The position numbers and the translations under genes are program-made. The notes under the pieces were generated by a model. That model made no database searches and was not told where the DNA came from. It saw nothing but the letters and a program-made list of their open reading frames with translations. Positions 8,960 to 17,429 of a stretch of DNA of 64,000 nucleotides are shown one piece after another. Origin of the DNA: Tissierella_A sp964489715 (GTDB taxonomy: Bacteria; Bacillota; Clostridia; Tissierellales; Tissierellaceae); the NCBI GenBank assembly GCA_964489715.1, contig CAZBAK010000001.1, positions 31,619 to 95,618 on the forward strand, written 5' to 3'. Each line of letters starts with the position of its first letter. The first letter of the stretch is position 1.

Positions 8960-9355
8960 ATGAATAATGCCTTAGGACTTATTGAAACCTTAGGAGTTAC
9001 TGGAGCAGTAGCAGCAGTAGATGCAGCTTGTAAAGCAGCTGATGTAACTCTAATTGGTACTGAGAAAATAATAGGAGTAGGTCAGCTGGTTGGAGTTAAT
9101 ATACAGATTGCAGGAGAAGTTTCAGCAGTTACTGCAGCAGTGGAAGCAGGAGTGGATGCAGCTATGAGAGTAGGGGTAGTAGCATCAAGTAGAGTTATGG
9201 CAAGACCTCATGACGAACTTGATAGTCTTATAGAGAAGTTTGGGAAAAATTTAAAAAAAGATAAAAAAGAAGACAAGTCTAAAGAAAAGAAGGAAGAGAA
9301 ATCTAATTTAAAAGAAGTTAAAGCTAAAGAAGAAGTTAAAAAAGAAAAGGTTTAA
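8960..9355 (+). CDS. BMC-H shell protein 2 with charged C-terminal tail
   Basis: Residues 1-93 form a BMC-H domain (NNALGLIETLGVTGAVAAVDA, pore segment IIGVGQLVG, MARPHDELDSL). The pore position holds Val40 and the loop differs from its two paralogues. A tail of about 38 residues (94-131) follows, made almost entirely of Lys and Glu, which could protrude from the facet and bind cargo, nucleic acid or other shell faces. AGAGGTG precedes the ATG. Family membership is clear; a role for the tail is unknown. Confidence 0.94.
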   Translation: MNNALGLIETLGVTGAVAAVDAACKAADVTLIGTEKIIGVGQLVGVNIQIAGEVSAVTAAVEAGVDAAMRVGVVASSRVMARPHDELDSLIEKFGKNLKKDKKEDKSKEKKEEKSNLKEVKAKEEVKKEKV

Positions 9356-9396
9356 GAAAAGTTTAAAACAAAAAAACTATAATTGGAGGAATTGAA

Positions 9397-9675
9397 ATGA
9401 GTCAAGCACTAGGATTAGTAGAAACTAAAGGATTAGTAGGATCAATAGAAGCAGCAGATGCAATGGTTAAGGCGGCAAATGTTAATATCGTAGGCTATGA
9501 AAAAATAGGTTTTGGACTTGTAACAATAATGGTAAGAGGAGATGTAGGAGCAGTTAAAGCAGCAGTAGATTCAGGAGCAGAGGCAGCAAGAGCTGTTGGG
9601 GAATTACATTCAGTACACGTAATACCAAGACCACACAGTGAAATCGAAAGAGTTATATTATCTCAATACGAATAA
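9397..9675 (+). CDS. BMC-H shell protein 3 (Phe pore)
   Basis: This 92-residue shell protein of the PduA/EutM type begins MSQALGLVETKGLVGSIEAA and ends with VIPRPHSEIERVIL. The pore loop reads KIGFGL, with Phe39 where many relatives have Ser. This would narrow the hexamer pore or make it hydrophobic. A strong GGAGGA ribosome site precedes the ATG. It is the most canonical of the three BMC-H proteins and may be the main facet protein. Confidence 0.96.
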   Translation: MSQALGLVETKGLVGSIEAADAMVKAANVNIVGYEKIGFGLVTIMVRGDVGAVKAAVDSGAEAARAVGELHSVHVIPRPHSEIERVILSQYE

Positions 9676-9695
9676 GCTGAACTGGAGTGTTTTAA

Positions 9696-10559
9696 ATGGC
9701 GAAAGATAGAATAACTTTAAATGTATTGGCGGATATTACTAAGAAAGTAAAGGATATAAACTTTCAAAGTGACAATATCCCTAGGGAAAGAGACAACAGA
9801 CCCTATACAAATCAAAAAGTTAAATTAGAAAATCAACAATATATAAACAAGGAAATAAGCTCTGAACAAACTTCAGATAGAGCTCTAGTAGTGTTTACAG
9901 GTTCAGACATCAATATAGCTGAAAAATTAGAATGCATACTAGGGCTTAAAGATCAAAGGGTAAAATTATCTCTTGTTTTTTCAAAAATGGCAGAAAAGTT
10001 ATTAAATATTGAAAAGATAAAAGAAAAACTTAGGCCTGAAGAAGTATATTTGGAAGAGGATATTATAGAACTTAAAAAAGTTTCTCTTGAGTATAACTAT
10101 ATAATATCCCCTAATATAACTATAAATACCATGTCAAAAACGACAAAAGGCTTTATAGACGAGTTTATTCCAAATTTGATCTGGACATTTCTTTATTTAG
10201 ATAAGAATGTCTATGTGGATTTTGAATCAACATTAAATTATCTAGGAATGGATTGTAAAAACAAAAAGGTAGAAAATATAATTTTAGAGCAAATAAAAAG
10301 CTTAAAAGATATGGGAGCTACTGAGATAATATCTAACAAATATATGGATAGCATATATAAGAATAAAAACTATTCTAATATATTAAGTAAAAAAACTGGA
10401 GTAGAGAACCATTCTCTAGAAAAGAAGATTTATACTAAAAATGATATAAATAGTTCTTTAAAAAATGGAGACACTATTATACTTCGTAGAGGTGATATAT
10501 TAACTCCTTTAGCTAGAGATGAGATGCGTAGTAGGGGAATTAATATAAAATTTGAATAG
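9696..10559 (+). CDS. BMC-associated flavoprotein-like protein with EutQ-like C-terminal motif
   Basis: The family is not certain. Residues 5-23 (RITLNVLADITKKVKDI) form an amphipathic helix followed by a polar linker to about residue 65, the layout of an encapsulation peptide plus linker. The central part, from RALVVFTGSD (about 68) through the PNITINTMSK segment to about 220, has alternating strands and helices reminiscent of HFCD/flavoprotein folds. The last 40 residues (YTKNDI, GDILTPLARDEMRSRGI) resemble the N-terminal segment of EutQ (DI...ITPEAR..... pattern). It lies between shell genes. I infer a luminal or shell-attached protein; flavin binding is not proven by any motif I can see. 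Confidence 0.6.
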   Translation: MAKDRITLNVLADITKKVKDINFQSDNIPRERDNRPYTNQKVKLENQQYINKEISSEQTSDRALVVFTGSDINIAEKLECILGLKDQRVKLSLVFSKMAEKLLNIEKIKEKLRPEEVYLEEDIIELKKVSLEYNYIISPNITINTMSKTTKGFIDEFIPNLIWTFLYLDKNVYVDFESTLNYLGMDCKNKKVENIILEQIKSLKDMGATEIISNKYMDSIYKNKNYSNILSKKTGVENHSLEKKIYTKNDINSSLKNGDTIILRRGDILTPLARDEMRSRGINIKFE

Positions 10560-10571
10560 AGGATGTTTAAT

Positions 10572-10844
10572 ATGCATATAGGTAAAGTTATAGGTACTAT
10601 AGTAGCTACAAGCAAAAATGAAAAGTTAATAGGAAGTAAACTCATGATAGTTCAGCCTATAGACTCTAAACTACAGGAAAAGGGTGGTGAGGTAGTTGCT
10701 GTAGATACAGTTGGTGCAGGTGTAGGAGAGGTAATTATATATGCATCTGGAACTGCAGCAAGAATAGGTGCCAATAAACGTGAATCACCTATAGACCTTG
10801 CCATAGTAGGAATAGTAGATACTATCGACCTAAAGGAAAAATAG
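10572..10844 (+). CDS. BMC-P vertex protein (EutN/CcmL family)
   Basis: This pentameric protein caps the vertices of the icosahedral shell. The product reads MHIGKVIGTIVATSKNEKL, then KLMIVQPID, GGEVVAVDTVGAGVGEVI and ASGTAARIG, all family hallmarks. I choose ATG 10572 (90 residues): AGAGGA at 10558-10563 is 8 bases upstream. An in-frame ATG at 10563 overlaps that ribosome site and would add MFN. With the three BMC-H genes it supplies a minimal complete shell; I see no BMC-T gene in the window. Confidence 0.95.
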   Translation: MHIGKVIGTIVATSKNEKLIGSKLMIVQPIDSKLQEKGGEVVAVDTVGAGVGEVIIYASGTAARIGANKRESPIDLAIVGIVDTIDLKEK

Positions 10845-10862
10845 CTTAAAGGAGGCAGAGCA

Positions 10863-12674
10863 TTGGATACGAAATATATAAAGATGGGCATGGAGTATAG
10901 AAATCTTATTGATATACTCATGGGAGACAAAGAATTCGCAGATATAGTTTTGCACAATGGAAATGTTGTAAATGTTTTAACCAGAGAAATATATAAAGCT
11001 GATATAGCTATAAAGGGTGAATATATTTTATTAGTTGGAGATTGTCAGGATCTTATAGGTGAAAATACAATGGTTGTTGATTTAGAGGGAAAATATCTAT
11101 CACCTGGTTTTATAGATTCCCATATGCACTTTGAATCAAGCATGCTTACAATCACTGAGTTTTCAAGATTATCAATTCCATCAGGAACAACAACTCTAAT
11201 AGCAGACCCACATGAGATTGGAAATGCTTTAGGAGCTGTAGGAATGAAAGCTATGGCAGATGAAATAGACTCAGTTCCAAATAATGTATTTCTAGTAGTA
11301 CCAGCACTTACACCGGACTCGCCAGGATTAGAGACTGCTGGAGTAGATATAGATTCAAGAGATATGAAGGATCTTTTAAACTATAAACATATGATAGGTA
11401 TTGGAGAACTTCAAGGATTTTCCAACGCAACACACGTATATAATAATACACCAGAAGTTATAACAGATCTGTTAGCTTCTACTATATATGCAAAATCAAA
11501 AGACATGATAGTTGATGGAAATGCACCAGAGTTATTTGGTAAGGAATTAGCAGCCCATATTATATCAACTGGAGGTAAGTGTTCTTGTCACGAAACCACT
11601 ACTAAGGCAGAAGCAGTAGAAAAGTTGAGACAAGGAGTATATCTATTTATGAGAGAAGGCTCTACTCAGAGAAATATGGCAGAATGCATCAGAGCTGTAA
11701 CTGAAGAGGGAATGGACTCTAGAAGATGTATCTTAGCTACAGATGATATGGTAGCAGCAGATCTTGAGACAGTTGGACATATGAATGAAATTGTTAAAAG
11801 AACAATTAAAGAAGGCGTAAGTCCAGTAGAAGCTATTCAAATGGTAACAATAAACCCTGCTACTTATTTTGGACTAGATGATGTAGGGGTTTTAGCTCCA
11901 GGTAAAAAAGCTGATATAGCAGTTATAGATGACTTAGAAGATATGAGTGTAGAGGGAGTATTTTTAAATGGTAAATTTGTAGCATCAAAGATGGAACTAC
12001 TAATTGACCTACCAAAATACACATATCCAGATAGTGTTAAATCATCTGTAAAAAGAGGACCTATAACAGAAGAAGAATTACAAATTTTAGCAGAAGGAAA
12101 TACTGCTCGCGGTAGATGTATTGAAGTTATACCAGATCAAAACTTAACGGGAAAATCTGAAGAAGACCTAAAGGTACAAAGAGGTGTAGTAGAATCAGAT
12201 ATATCTAAAGATGTTCTTTATATTTCCTGTGTAGAAAGATATGGTAGGACAGGTGAAGTAGGTAAGGCTTTTGTAAAAGGATTTGGCCTTAAAGAAGGAG
12301 CATTTGCAGAATCCGTAGCACATGATACTCATAATATAACAGTTGTTGGAACAAACTATAAAGACATGGTAGTTGCAGTAAACAAGGTTATAGAAATGGG
12401 CGGAGGTTTAGCTATTGCTAACAAGGGAAGAGTAATAGGGGAAATGGCCCTTCCTGTAGGAGGTCTTATAACAGACTTACTAGATGCTCATGAAGTTAGT
12501 GCAAAGATTGAAGAATTAGAGGAAATGGTAGTAAGAGACTTAGGATGTACTATACACGCACCATTTATGCATCTTTCATTCTTAGCTCTATCTACAAGTC
12601 CAACTTGGAAGATAACAGATAAGGGTCTTATAGATGTAAATAACTTTAAAATTTTAGATCCAATTGTAAGATAA
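10863..12674 (+). CDS. ade: adenine deaminase
   Basis: Adenine deaminase converts adenine to hypoxanthine and ammonia. The 603 residues fit the bacterial amidohydrolase-type enzyme. The metal-binding SPGFIDSHMHFESSML (HxH) is near residue 85, followed by ADPHEIGNALG, a GNAPELFGKELAAHI segment and ATDDMVAADL with the catalytic Asp; the C-terminal domain includes HDTHNITVVG. Translation starts at TTG 10863 after AAAGGAGG. It is the last gene of the microcompartment operon, 18 bases after the vertex gene, followed by a strong terminator. This ties the shell to purine use. Confidence 0.96.
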   Translation: MDTKYIKMGMEYRNLIDILMGDKEFADIVLHNGNVVNVLTREIYKADIAIKGEYILLVGDCQDLIGENTMVVDLEGKYLSPGFIDSHMHFESSMLTITEFSRLSIPSGTTTLIADPHEIGNALGAVGMKAMADEIDSVPNNVFLVVPALTPDSPGLETAGVDIDSRDMKDLLNYKHMIGIGELQGFSNATHVYNNTPEVITDLLASTIYAKSKDMIVDGNAPELFGKELAAHIISTGGKCSCHETTTKAEAVEKLRQGVYLFMREGSTQRNMAECIRAVTEEGMDSRRCILATDDMVAADLETVGHMNEIVKRTIKEGVSPVEAIQMVTINPATYFGLDDVGVLAPGKKADIAVIDDLEDMSVEGVFLNGKFVASKMELLIDLPKYTYPDSVKSSVKRGPITEEELQILAEGNTARGRCIEVIPDQNLTGKSEEDLKVQRGVVESDISKDVLYISCVERYGRTGEVGKAFVKGFGLKEGAFAESVAHDTHNITVVGTNYKDMVVAVNKVIEMGGGLAIANKGRVIGEMALPVGGLITDLLDAHEVSAKIEELEEMVVRDLGCTIHAPFMHLSFLALSTSPTWKITDKGLIDVNNFKILDPIVR

Positions 12675-12682
12675 GAGAGACT

Positions 12683-12727
12683 AAAAGCACTCTATAAATT
12701 ATTCGAATAATTTATAGAGTGCTTTTT
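12683..12727 (+). terminator. intrinsic terminator of the BMC-ade operon
   Basis: Arms of 21 bases (12683-12703 and 12706-12726) are perfectly complementary, beginning AAAAGCACTCTATAAA, and the stem ends in a T run. This closes the operon that starts near 6083. Confidence 0.9.
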
Positions 12728-12767
12728 TATGATTACTGTATAAAATTACAAAAACAATAGAAATATA

Positions 12768-12796
12768 TTGGAAAAAAATTGATTGTGTTGTATAAT
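12768..12796 (+). promoter_or_regulatory. promoter of the guanine deaminase gene
   Basis: TTGGAA (12768-12773) and TATAAT (12791-12796) are separated by 17 bases. It follows the terminator of the previous operon and precedes the guanine deaminase ATG by about 75 bases. Confidence 0.65.
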
Positions 12797-12816
12797 ATAT
12801 ACATACGATATTAGCA

Positions 12817-12843
12817 CCTACAATGATATAATCAAATTGTAGG
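12817..12843. promoter_or_regulatory. inverted repeat in the guanine deaminase leader
   Basis: CCTACAAT (12817-12824) and ATTGTAGG (12836-12843) are perfect 8-base arms around 11 bases. It lies about 20 bases after the -10 element, a position suited to an operator or a 5' UTR hairpin. The regulator is unknown; PucR, encoded downstream, is one candidate. Confidence 0.4.
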
Positions 12844-12869
12844 AAATATTGTATAAAGGAGAGTTTGAA

Positions 12870-13860
12870 ATGACCAAGAAAATATTAAAAGGTACCATAG
12901 TTTATACACCAACAAAAGAGGAATTTAAAATACATGAAGATTCCTATATTATAGTAGAGGATGGAAAAGTAGTAACTATAGAAAAAGAGTTAGATGATAA
13001 ATACAAGGATTATGAAATAGAAGATTATAGTGGAAAACTTATAATACCTGGTTTTGTAGATCTTCACCTTCATGCTACACAATATCCCAACAGAGGGCTT
13101 GGAATGGATAAGGAATTAATTCCTTGGTTAGAGACTTACACATTTCCAGAAGAAAGTAAATATAAAGATGTAGCATATGCGGAAAAGGTTTTCAAAAAGC
13201 TTATTAATGAATTGTGGGCAGTTGGTACTNNNNNNNNNNNNNNNNNNNNNNNNNNNNNNNNNNNNNNNNNNNNNNNNNNNNNNNNNNNNNNNNNNNNNNN
13301 NNNNNNNNNNNNNNNNNNNNNNNNNNNNNTTTAATCTATTTGGAATTAGGAACACTATAATGGCTCATTGTGTATATAATACAGATGATGAAATAGAGCT
13401 TATGGCTGAAAATGGAGTCTATGCAGCTCATAGTCCTTATTCAAACTATAACTTAGCAAGTGGTGTTATGCCTGTGAGAAAGTATTTAAATAAGGGTGTA
13501 AATGTAGGCTTGGCATCTGATATATCGGGAGGAAACAATTTAAGTATACCTGAAGTTATGCGTGCCGCAGTTCAAGCTTCAAAGATGGTATGGCTAGAAT
13601 CTGATAAAGAATTAGCACCCCTTGATTTTTCTGAAGGATTCTTCCTAGCTACAAAAGCTGGAGGTAAATTCTTTGGTAAGGTCGGAAGTTTTGAAGAAGG
13701 TTATGAATTTGATGCGCTTATAATTGATGATAAGGAATTAGCAGAATTAAATGAACTTAGTACAGTAGAGAGGCTGGAAAAGTATATGTATATTGGAGAT
13801 GATAGAAACATAGAAGCTAGATATGTTTCAGGAGAAAAAATAGAAAAGCCATTTAAATGA
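12870..13860 (+). CDS. guaD: guanine deaminase (interrupted by an assembly gap)
   Basis: This amidohydrolase converts guanine to xanthine and ammonia. The 5' part (120 codons) has the metal motif PGFVDLHLHATQYPNRG. The 3' part (176 codons) has IMAHCVYNTDDEIELMAENG, AHSPYSNYNLASG and GLASDISGGNN, which match the GuaD family. ATG 12870 is chosen because AAAGGAG lies 9 bases before it; a TTG at 12849 overlaps that site. A 100-N run splits the gene and the flanking reading frames differ. About 120-140 codons seem to be missing by comparison with the family, so the gap is a placeholder rather than a measured length, and there is no evidence of a real frameshift. Atrazine-chlorohydrolase-like relatives are a less likely alternative. 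Confidence 0.85.
13230..13329. other. assembly gap (100 N) in guanine deaminase
   Basis: Exactly 100 N residues. The round number and the missing protein length (about 360-420 bases expected) indicate a gap of unknown size. Confidence 0.95.
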
Positions 13861-13918
13861 TATATTGGAAATAGAAAATATTTTATATCTTTCTTTGGCT
13901 TAAAGGAGAAGTAGATTT

Positions 13919-15583
13919 ATGTCAAGGATGAATGGTATAAGTATAGACAATTTATTAGAATTAAAAGAGATGAAGGGCTGTACGCTGGTAGCTGGATTTA
14001 GAAGTTCTAAAAACACTATATCTAGAATCAATATAATGGCTGATCCAGATATAGTAGAATGGACTACAAGTGGAGAATTTTTACTTACCACCTCCTACTT
14101 TTTCCAAAATGAAAATATAGAAAAGCAAAAGAAGCTTATAACTCAATGTCATGAAAGAAATTTAGCAGGAATAGGAATCAAGCTTGCGGCTAAGGGTGGA
14201 AAACTACCACAGGAAATATTGGATCTAGCAAATAGATTAAATTTTCCCATAGTAGATATAGAGTATTCTATACCACTTTCAAATATAATGATGGGTGCAT
14301 TTAAAGAAATATTTAATAAGCAAGCTTCACTCCTAGAAAGACTTGAAAAAGTTCATGGCAAACTTATGGATTCAATGTTAAGGGGAAGTGGCTTAGAAAA
14401 TATAATAGAAATTCTATATGAAAATATAAAAAACCCTGTAGTTCTGAGTCTAAGTTTTTCTGGTGAGAATTTTAAAAAATTAGGAGAAAATAGCAAGTAT
14501 TTAGAAGAAGAATTTGATAAGGAAATAAGATCCTTTTATGAGTGTGGGGACACTAGAAGTAAATTGAAAAAATTAATAGAAGAAGACATTATGATAGATG
14601 GAAGATATGTAAAAAGAATGATAATGCCTATAATTCTTAGAAATCAAATTTATGGTCATCTATTCTTTTGGGGTATAGAAACACCCTTAGGTGGTTTTGA
14701 TGTATCTATTATCGAATCATCTTCAACTACCATATCCCTGTTTATACTACAGCAGCTTTCTATCAAAGAAGTAGAAATAAGATATAGCTCTGAATATTTT
14801 GAAGATCTTATTTCACTTGATGCAAGTAGAAAGAAAAAAGCCTTAGATAGGGCAAAGTTTTTTAATTTAAATATAGATGACCATTATATAGTGGAAGTTT
14901 TGAGTTTTAAGGGAGAAAGTGATGAACTTGAAGAAGACTTAAATTATCTACAAGAGTTTTCTAATCCTATAGTAAATAATATAGAAAATATAATGAATGA
15001 CTTAAAGTTACAAGGGATTGTATCTACCAAAGGACATGGTATACAGATATTATTAAACTTTAGAGAAAAAGAAAAGGCAATGAGTAGTGTAGAATTATTC
15101 AATGAAAAACTTTTAGAGATGCTCCTAAAGCGCAAAAAAGAAATAGAAATTAAAATAGGTGTAGGAAGAGTCTATAAGGGACTTAGAAATGTAGATAAGA
15201 GTTTTCAAGATGCAATAAGAGCTGTTAGAATAGGCAAGGTTATATCTTCTAAAAATATAATAACCTATGATGAACTTGGAATATTTAAAATCCTATCCCA
15301 AGATTTCTTAAATCATGAATTGGAAGATTTTTATGATACTACATTGAAAAAACTAGTAGACTATGATGAAAAGAAATCAACTGAACTCATATTAACTCTG
15401 ACATCTTATTTTAAGAATAATGGCAATTTAACTAGAATCTCTGAAGAACTCTTTACTCACTACAACACAATCCTCTATAGAGTAAAGAGAATTGAAGAAA
15501 TAACAGGCTTAAACCTAGATGATCCTTCTGAAAGATTAAACCTAGAAATAGCTATAAAGATAAAAGAGTTGCTATTAAAATAG
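13919..15583 (+). CDS. pucR: PucR-family purine catabolism regulator
   Basis: This is a transcription factor of the PucR/CdaR type. The 554 residues have an N-terminal PucR domain (ISIDNLLELKEMKGC, then DPDIVEWTTSGEFLLTTSYFF), a middle GGDEF-like region, and a C-terminal PucR helix-turn-helix (NLTRISEELFTHYNTILYRV, then RIEEITGLNL). In Bacillus subtilis, PucR senses purine-catabolism intermediates and activates the uptake and degradation genes. Here it sits between guanine deaminase and the hydantoinase gene, so it probably controls this region. AAAGGAGA precedes ATG 13919. Confidence 0.92.
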   Translation: MSRMNGISIDNLLELKEMKGCTLVAGFRSSKNTISRINIMADPDIVEWTTSGEFLLTTSYFFQNENIEKQKKLITQCHERNLAGIGIKLAAKGGKLPQEILDLANRLNFPIVDIEYSIPLSNIMMGAFKEIFNKQASLLERLEKVHGKLMDSMLRGSGLENIIEILYENIKNPVVLSLSFSGENFKKLGENSKYLEEEFDKEIRSFYECGDTRSKLKKLIEEDIMIDGRYVKRMIMPIILRNQIYGHLFFWGIETPLGGFDVSIIESSSTTISLFILQQLSIKEVEIRYSSEYFEDLISLDASRKKKALDRAKFFNLNIDDHYIVEVLSFKGESDELEEDLNYLQEFSNPIVNNIENIMNDLKLQGIVSTKGHGIQILLNFREKEKAMSSVELFNEKLLEMLLKRKKEIEIKIGVGRVYKGLRNVDKSFQDAIRAVRIGKVISSKNIITYDELGIFKILSQDFLNHELEDFYDTTLKKLVDYDEKKSTELILTLTSYFKNNGNLTRISEELFTHYNTILYRVKRIEEITGLNLDDPSERLNLEIAIKIKELLLK

Positions 15584-15600
15584 ATTGCTGTAAAACATAT

Positions 15601-15685
15601 ACAAAAGAAGCTATATAATTAATTTGTTTGACTTAAATTTTTAGATAAAACATACAAGGGAAAAAGGCTTCTTTTGTGTTATACT
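15601..15685 (+). promoter_or_regulatory. hydantoinase promoter region with widely spaced inverted repeat
   Basis: ACAAAAGAAGC (15601-15611) and GCTTCTTTTGT (15667-15677) are perfect 11-base inverted copies, 66 bases apart start to start. The right arm abuts an extended -10 element, TGTTATACT (15677-15685). A regulator could bind the two half-sites by looping, or they could form a long-range RNA stem only if an upstream promoter is used. TTGACT also occurs at 15628. Binding by PucR is a guess. Confidence 0.4.
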
Positions 15686-15733
15686 TATACTACAAGTTAA
15701 AAAAGAAACATTAAAATAATAGGAGGGTTAATT

Positions 15734-17332
15734 ATGTATGATGTAATACTGAAAAATGCTAACATTCCTCAAGGCGATAATACGAAACTAACAAATGTGT
15801 TGATTAAAGATGAGAAAATAGTTGGCTTCATAGATGATATATCATCTGTAGAAGCGAAAGAAGTAATAGACGCTAAAGAGAACTTGACACTTCCGGGATG
15901 TATAGATCCACATGTTCACTTTATGTATCAAGGATTTCCACATAGAGAAAACTTCTTAACAGGATCAGCAGCAGCAGTTACAGGTGGAGTAACAACTGTA
16001 ATTGATATGCCTTGTTGTTCTGTACCGTCAGTAAGATCTAAAGATCAATTTGATTTAAAGTTAGATTTAGTTCAACCACAATCCTTAGTAGACTTTGCAT
16101 TTTGGGGTGGAGTTACAGGAGAAGATGTAAGAGAAGGATGGTTAGATTGCGTTCAAGAACAAGCTGATTACGGAGTAGTAGGATTTAAAGCATATATGAC
16201 TCCGTCAGTACCAACATTCCCAAGAGTTACAGATCCTGAAATGTTTGAAGCATTCAAGGCTGTTGCAAAAACAGGTCTTCCAGTTGGAATACATGCTGAA
16301 AACTATGCCATGTGTGATTTCTATGTTGATAAACTTAGAGATGAAGGTAGAACAGATGGACCTGCATGGGCTGAAGCTAGAATGGAATTAGCTGAAAAAG
16401 TTGCTATAGAGCTTGGAATAAGCTTTGCTGAAGCTGCAGATGCTAGACTTCATATAGTTCACATGAGTACAGGAATAGGTGCTCATTTAGTTGGAGAAGC
16501 AAAGAAAAGAGGATTAAAAGTTACTTCTGAAACTTGTCCTCACTATCTTACTATAAATGCACAAGATGCTATGACTGAATATGGAGCCCTAGCTAAAATT
16601 GCACCACCACTAAGAACTAAAAAAGACAATGAAGAACTTTGGGAAGGACTTAGAAATGGTAGTGTAGACTTCATGGGAACAGACCATGCTCCTTATGAAT
16701 TAGAAAGTGAGAAACAAAAAGAAGGTATGGATATATGGACAGCATTCCCAGGAATTCCTGGAGTTGAAACTATGGTTCCAATACTAGTAAGTGAAGGATA
16801 TAATAAAGGTAGACTTTCATTATCACAATTAGTCAATGTATTAAGTAAAAATGCAGCAATTCACTATGGTTTATACCCTAAGAAAGGTGCTATGGAAATA
16901 GGATCAGATGCTGACTTTACAATAATAGACCTAGATAAAGAGTGGACTATAGATGTAGAAGAAGAATCTTCAATGTGTGGATATACACCATTAGATGGAA
17001 TAGAGTTAAAGGGTAAAGTTGAAAAGACAATAATAAGAGGACATGTAGTATTTGAAGATGTTGAAGAAAGTACTTTAAAAGAACTTACTGATGAAGAACT
17101 TCAAACTATAGTTCACAACTATCCTGAAGGTGTAGAAGAAAAATACAAGAAACACTTTGACAGATATCCTCATCTTCATAGTGCAGAGTATGAGAAGAGC
17201 TACAGAAAAGATCATCCAGAACTAATAGACGAGCATATAAGAGGAATAAAGGGAATAAAAGTAAAACCAGGATTTGGACAATTTGTTAAGAGACAAAGCA
17301 TACAAGAATTACCAAAAACTATAACTTACTAA
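15734..17332 (+). CDS. hydantoinase/dihydropyrimidinase-family cyclic amidohydrolase
   Basis: This dinuclear-metal amidohydrolase opens cyclic amides. All catalytic ligands are visible: His60 and His62 (CIDPHVHF), carboxylated Lys152 (GFKAYMT), His187 (GIHAEN), His243 (HIVHMSTG) and Asp317 (GTDHAPY). At 532 residues it is about 70 longer than ordinary hydantoinases or allantoinases; the extra C-terminal part (from about 460) is charged and ends KRQSIQELPKTITY. With purine deaminases, a xanthine-forming hydroxylase and a carbamoyl-hydrolase-like gene nearby, I infer it opens the pyrimidine ring of xanthine (xanthine amidohydrolase). Allantoinase or dihydropyrimidinase activity is the alternative. 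AGGAGGG precedes the ATG. Confidence 0.88.
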   Translation: MYDVILKNANIPQGDNTKLTNVLIKDEKIVGFIDDISSVEAKEVIDAKENLTLPGCIDPHVHFMYQGFPHRENFLTGSAAAVTGGVTTVIDMPCCSVPSVRSKDQFDLKLDLVQPQSLVDFAFWGGVTGEDVREGWLDCVQEQADYGVVGFKAYMTPSVPTFPRVTDPEMFEAFKAVAKTGLPVGIHAENYAMCDFYVDKLRDEGRTDGPAWAEARMELAEKVAIELGISFAEAADARLHIVHMSTGIGAHLVGEAKKRGLKVTSETCPHYLTINAQDAMTEYGALAKIAPPLRTKKDNEELWEGLRNGSVDFMGTDHAPYELESEKQKEGMDIWTAFPGIPGVETMVPILVSEGYNKGRLSLSQLVNVLSKNAAIHYGLYPKKGAMEIGSDADFTIIDLDKEWTIDVEEESSMCGYTPLDGIELKGKVEKTIIRGHVVFEDVEESTLKELTDEELQTIVHNYPEGVEEKYKKHFDRYPHLHSAEYEKSYRKDHPELIDEHIRGIKGIKVKPGFGQFVKRQSIQELPKTITY

Positions 17333-17336
17333 AAAA

Positions 17337-17378
17337 TTTTCTCATATAGTTGGATTTTAATCCAACTATATGAGAAAA
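17337..17378 (+). other. strong hairpin between hydantoinase and cysteine hydrolase genes
   Basis: The 20-base arms 17337-17356 and 17359-17378 (TTTTCTCATATAGTTGGATT and its complement) form a perfect stem. On the plus strand the stem is followed by ATAAAAG, not a T tract, so it is a poor terminator. It may stabilise or process the upstream mRNA, allowing different expression of the two genes. Confidence 0.6.
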
Positions 17379-17429
17379 TAAAAGAATAAGATAATACTTA
17401 GTTATTAGAAAATAGGAGGAATATCGATT

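Noticed and set aside
13177..13860. An ORF across the N run starting inside guanine deaminase in another frame
   Set aside because: Its first part is a shadow of the guanine deaminase 5' half. Only the part after the gap is real coding sequence, and the frame shift is due to the gap of unknown length.
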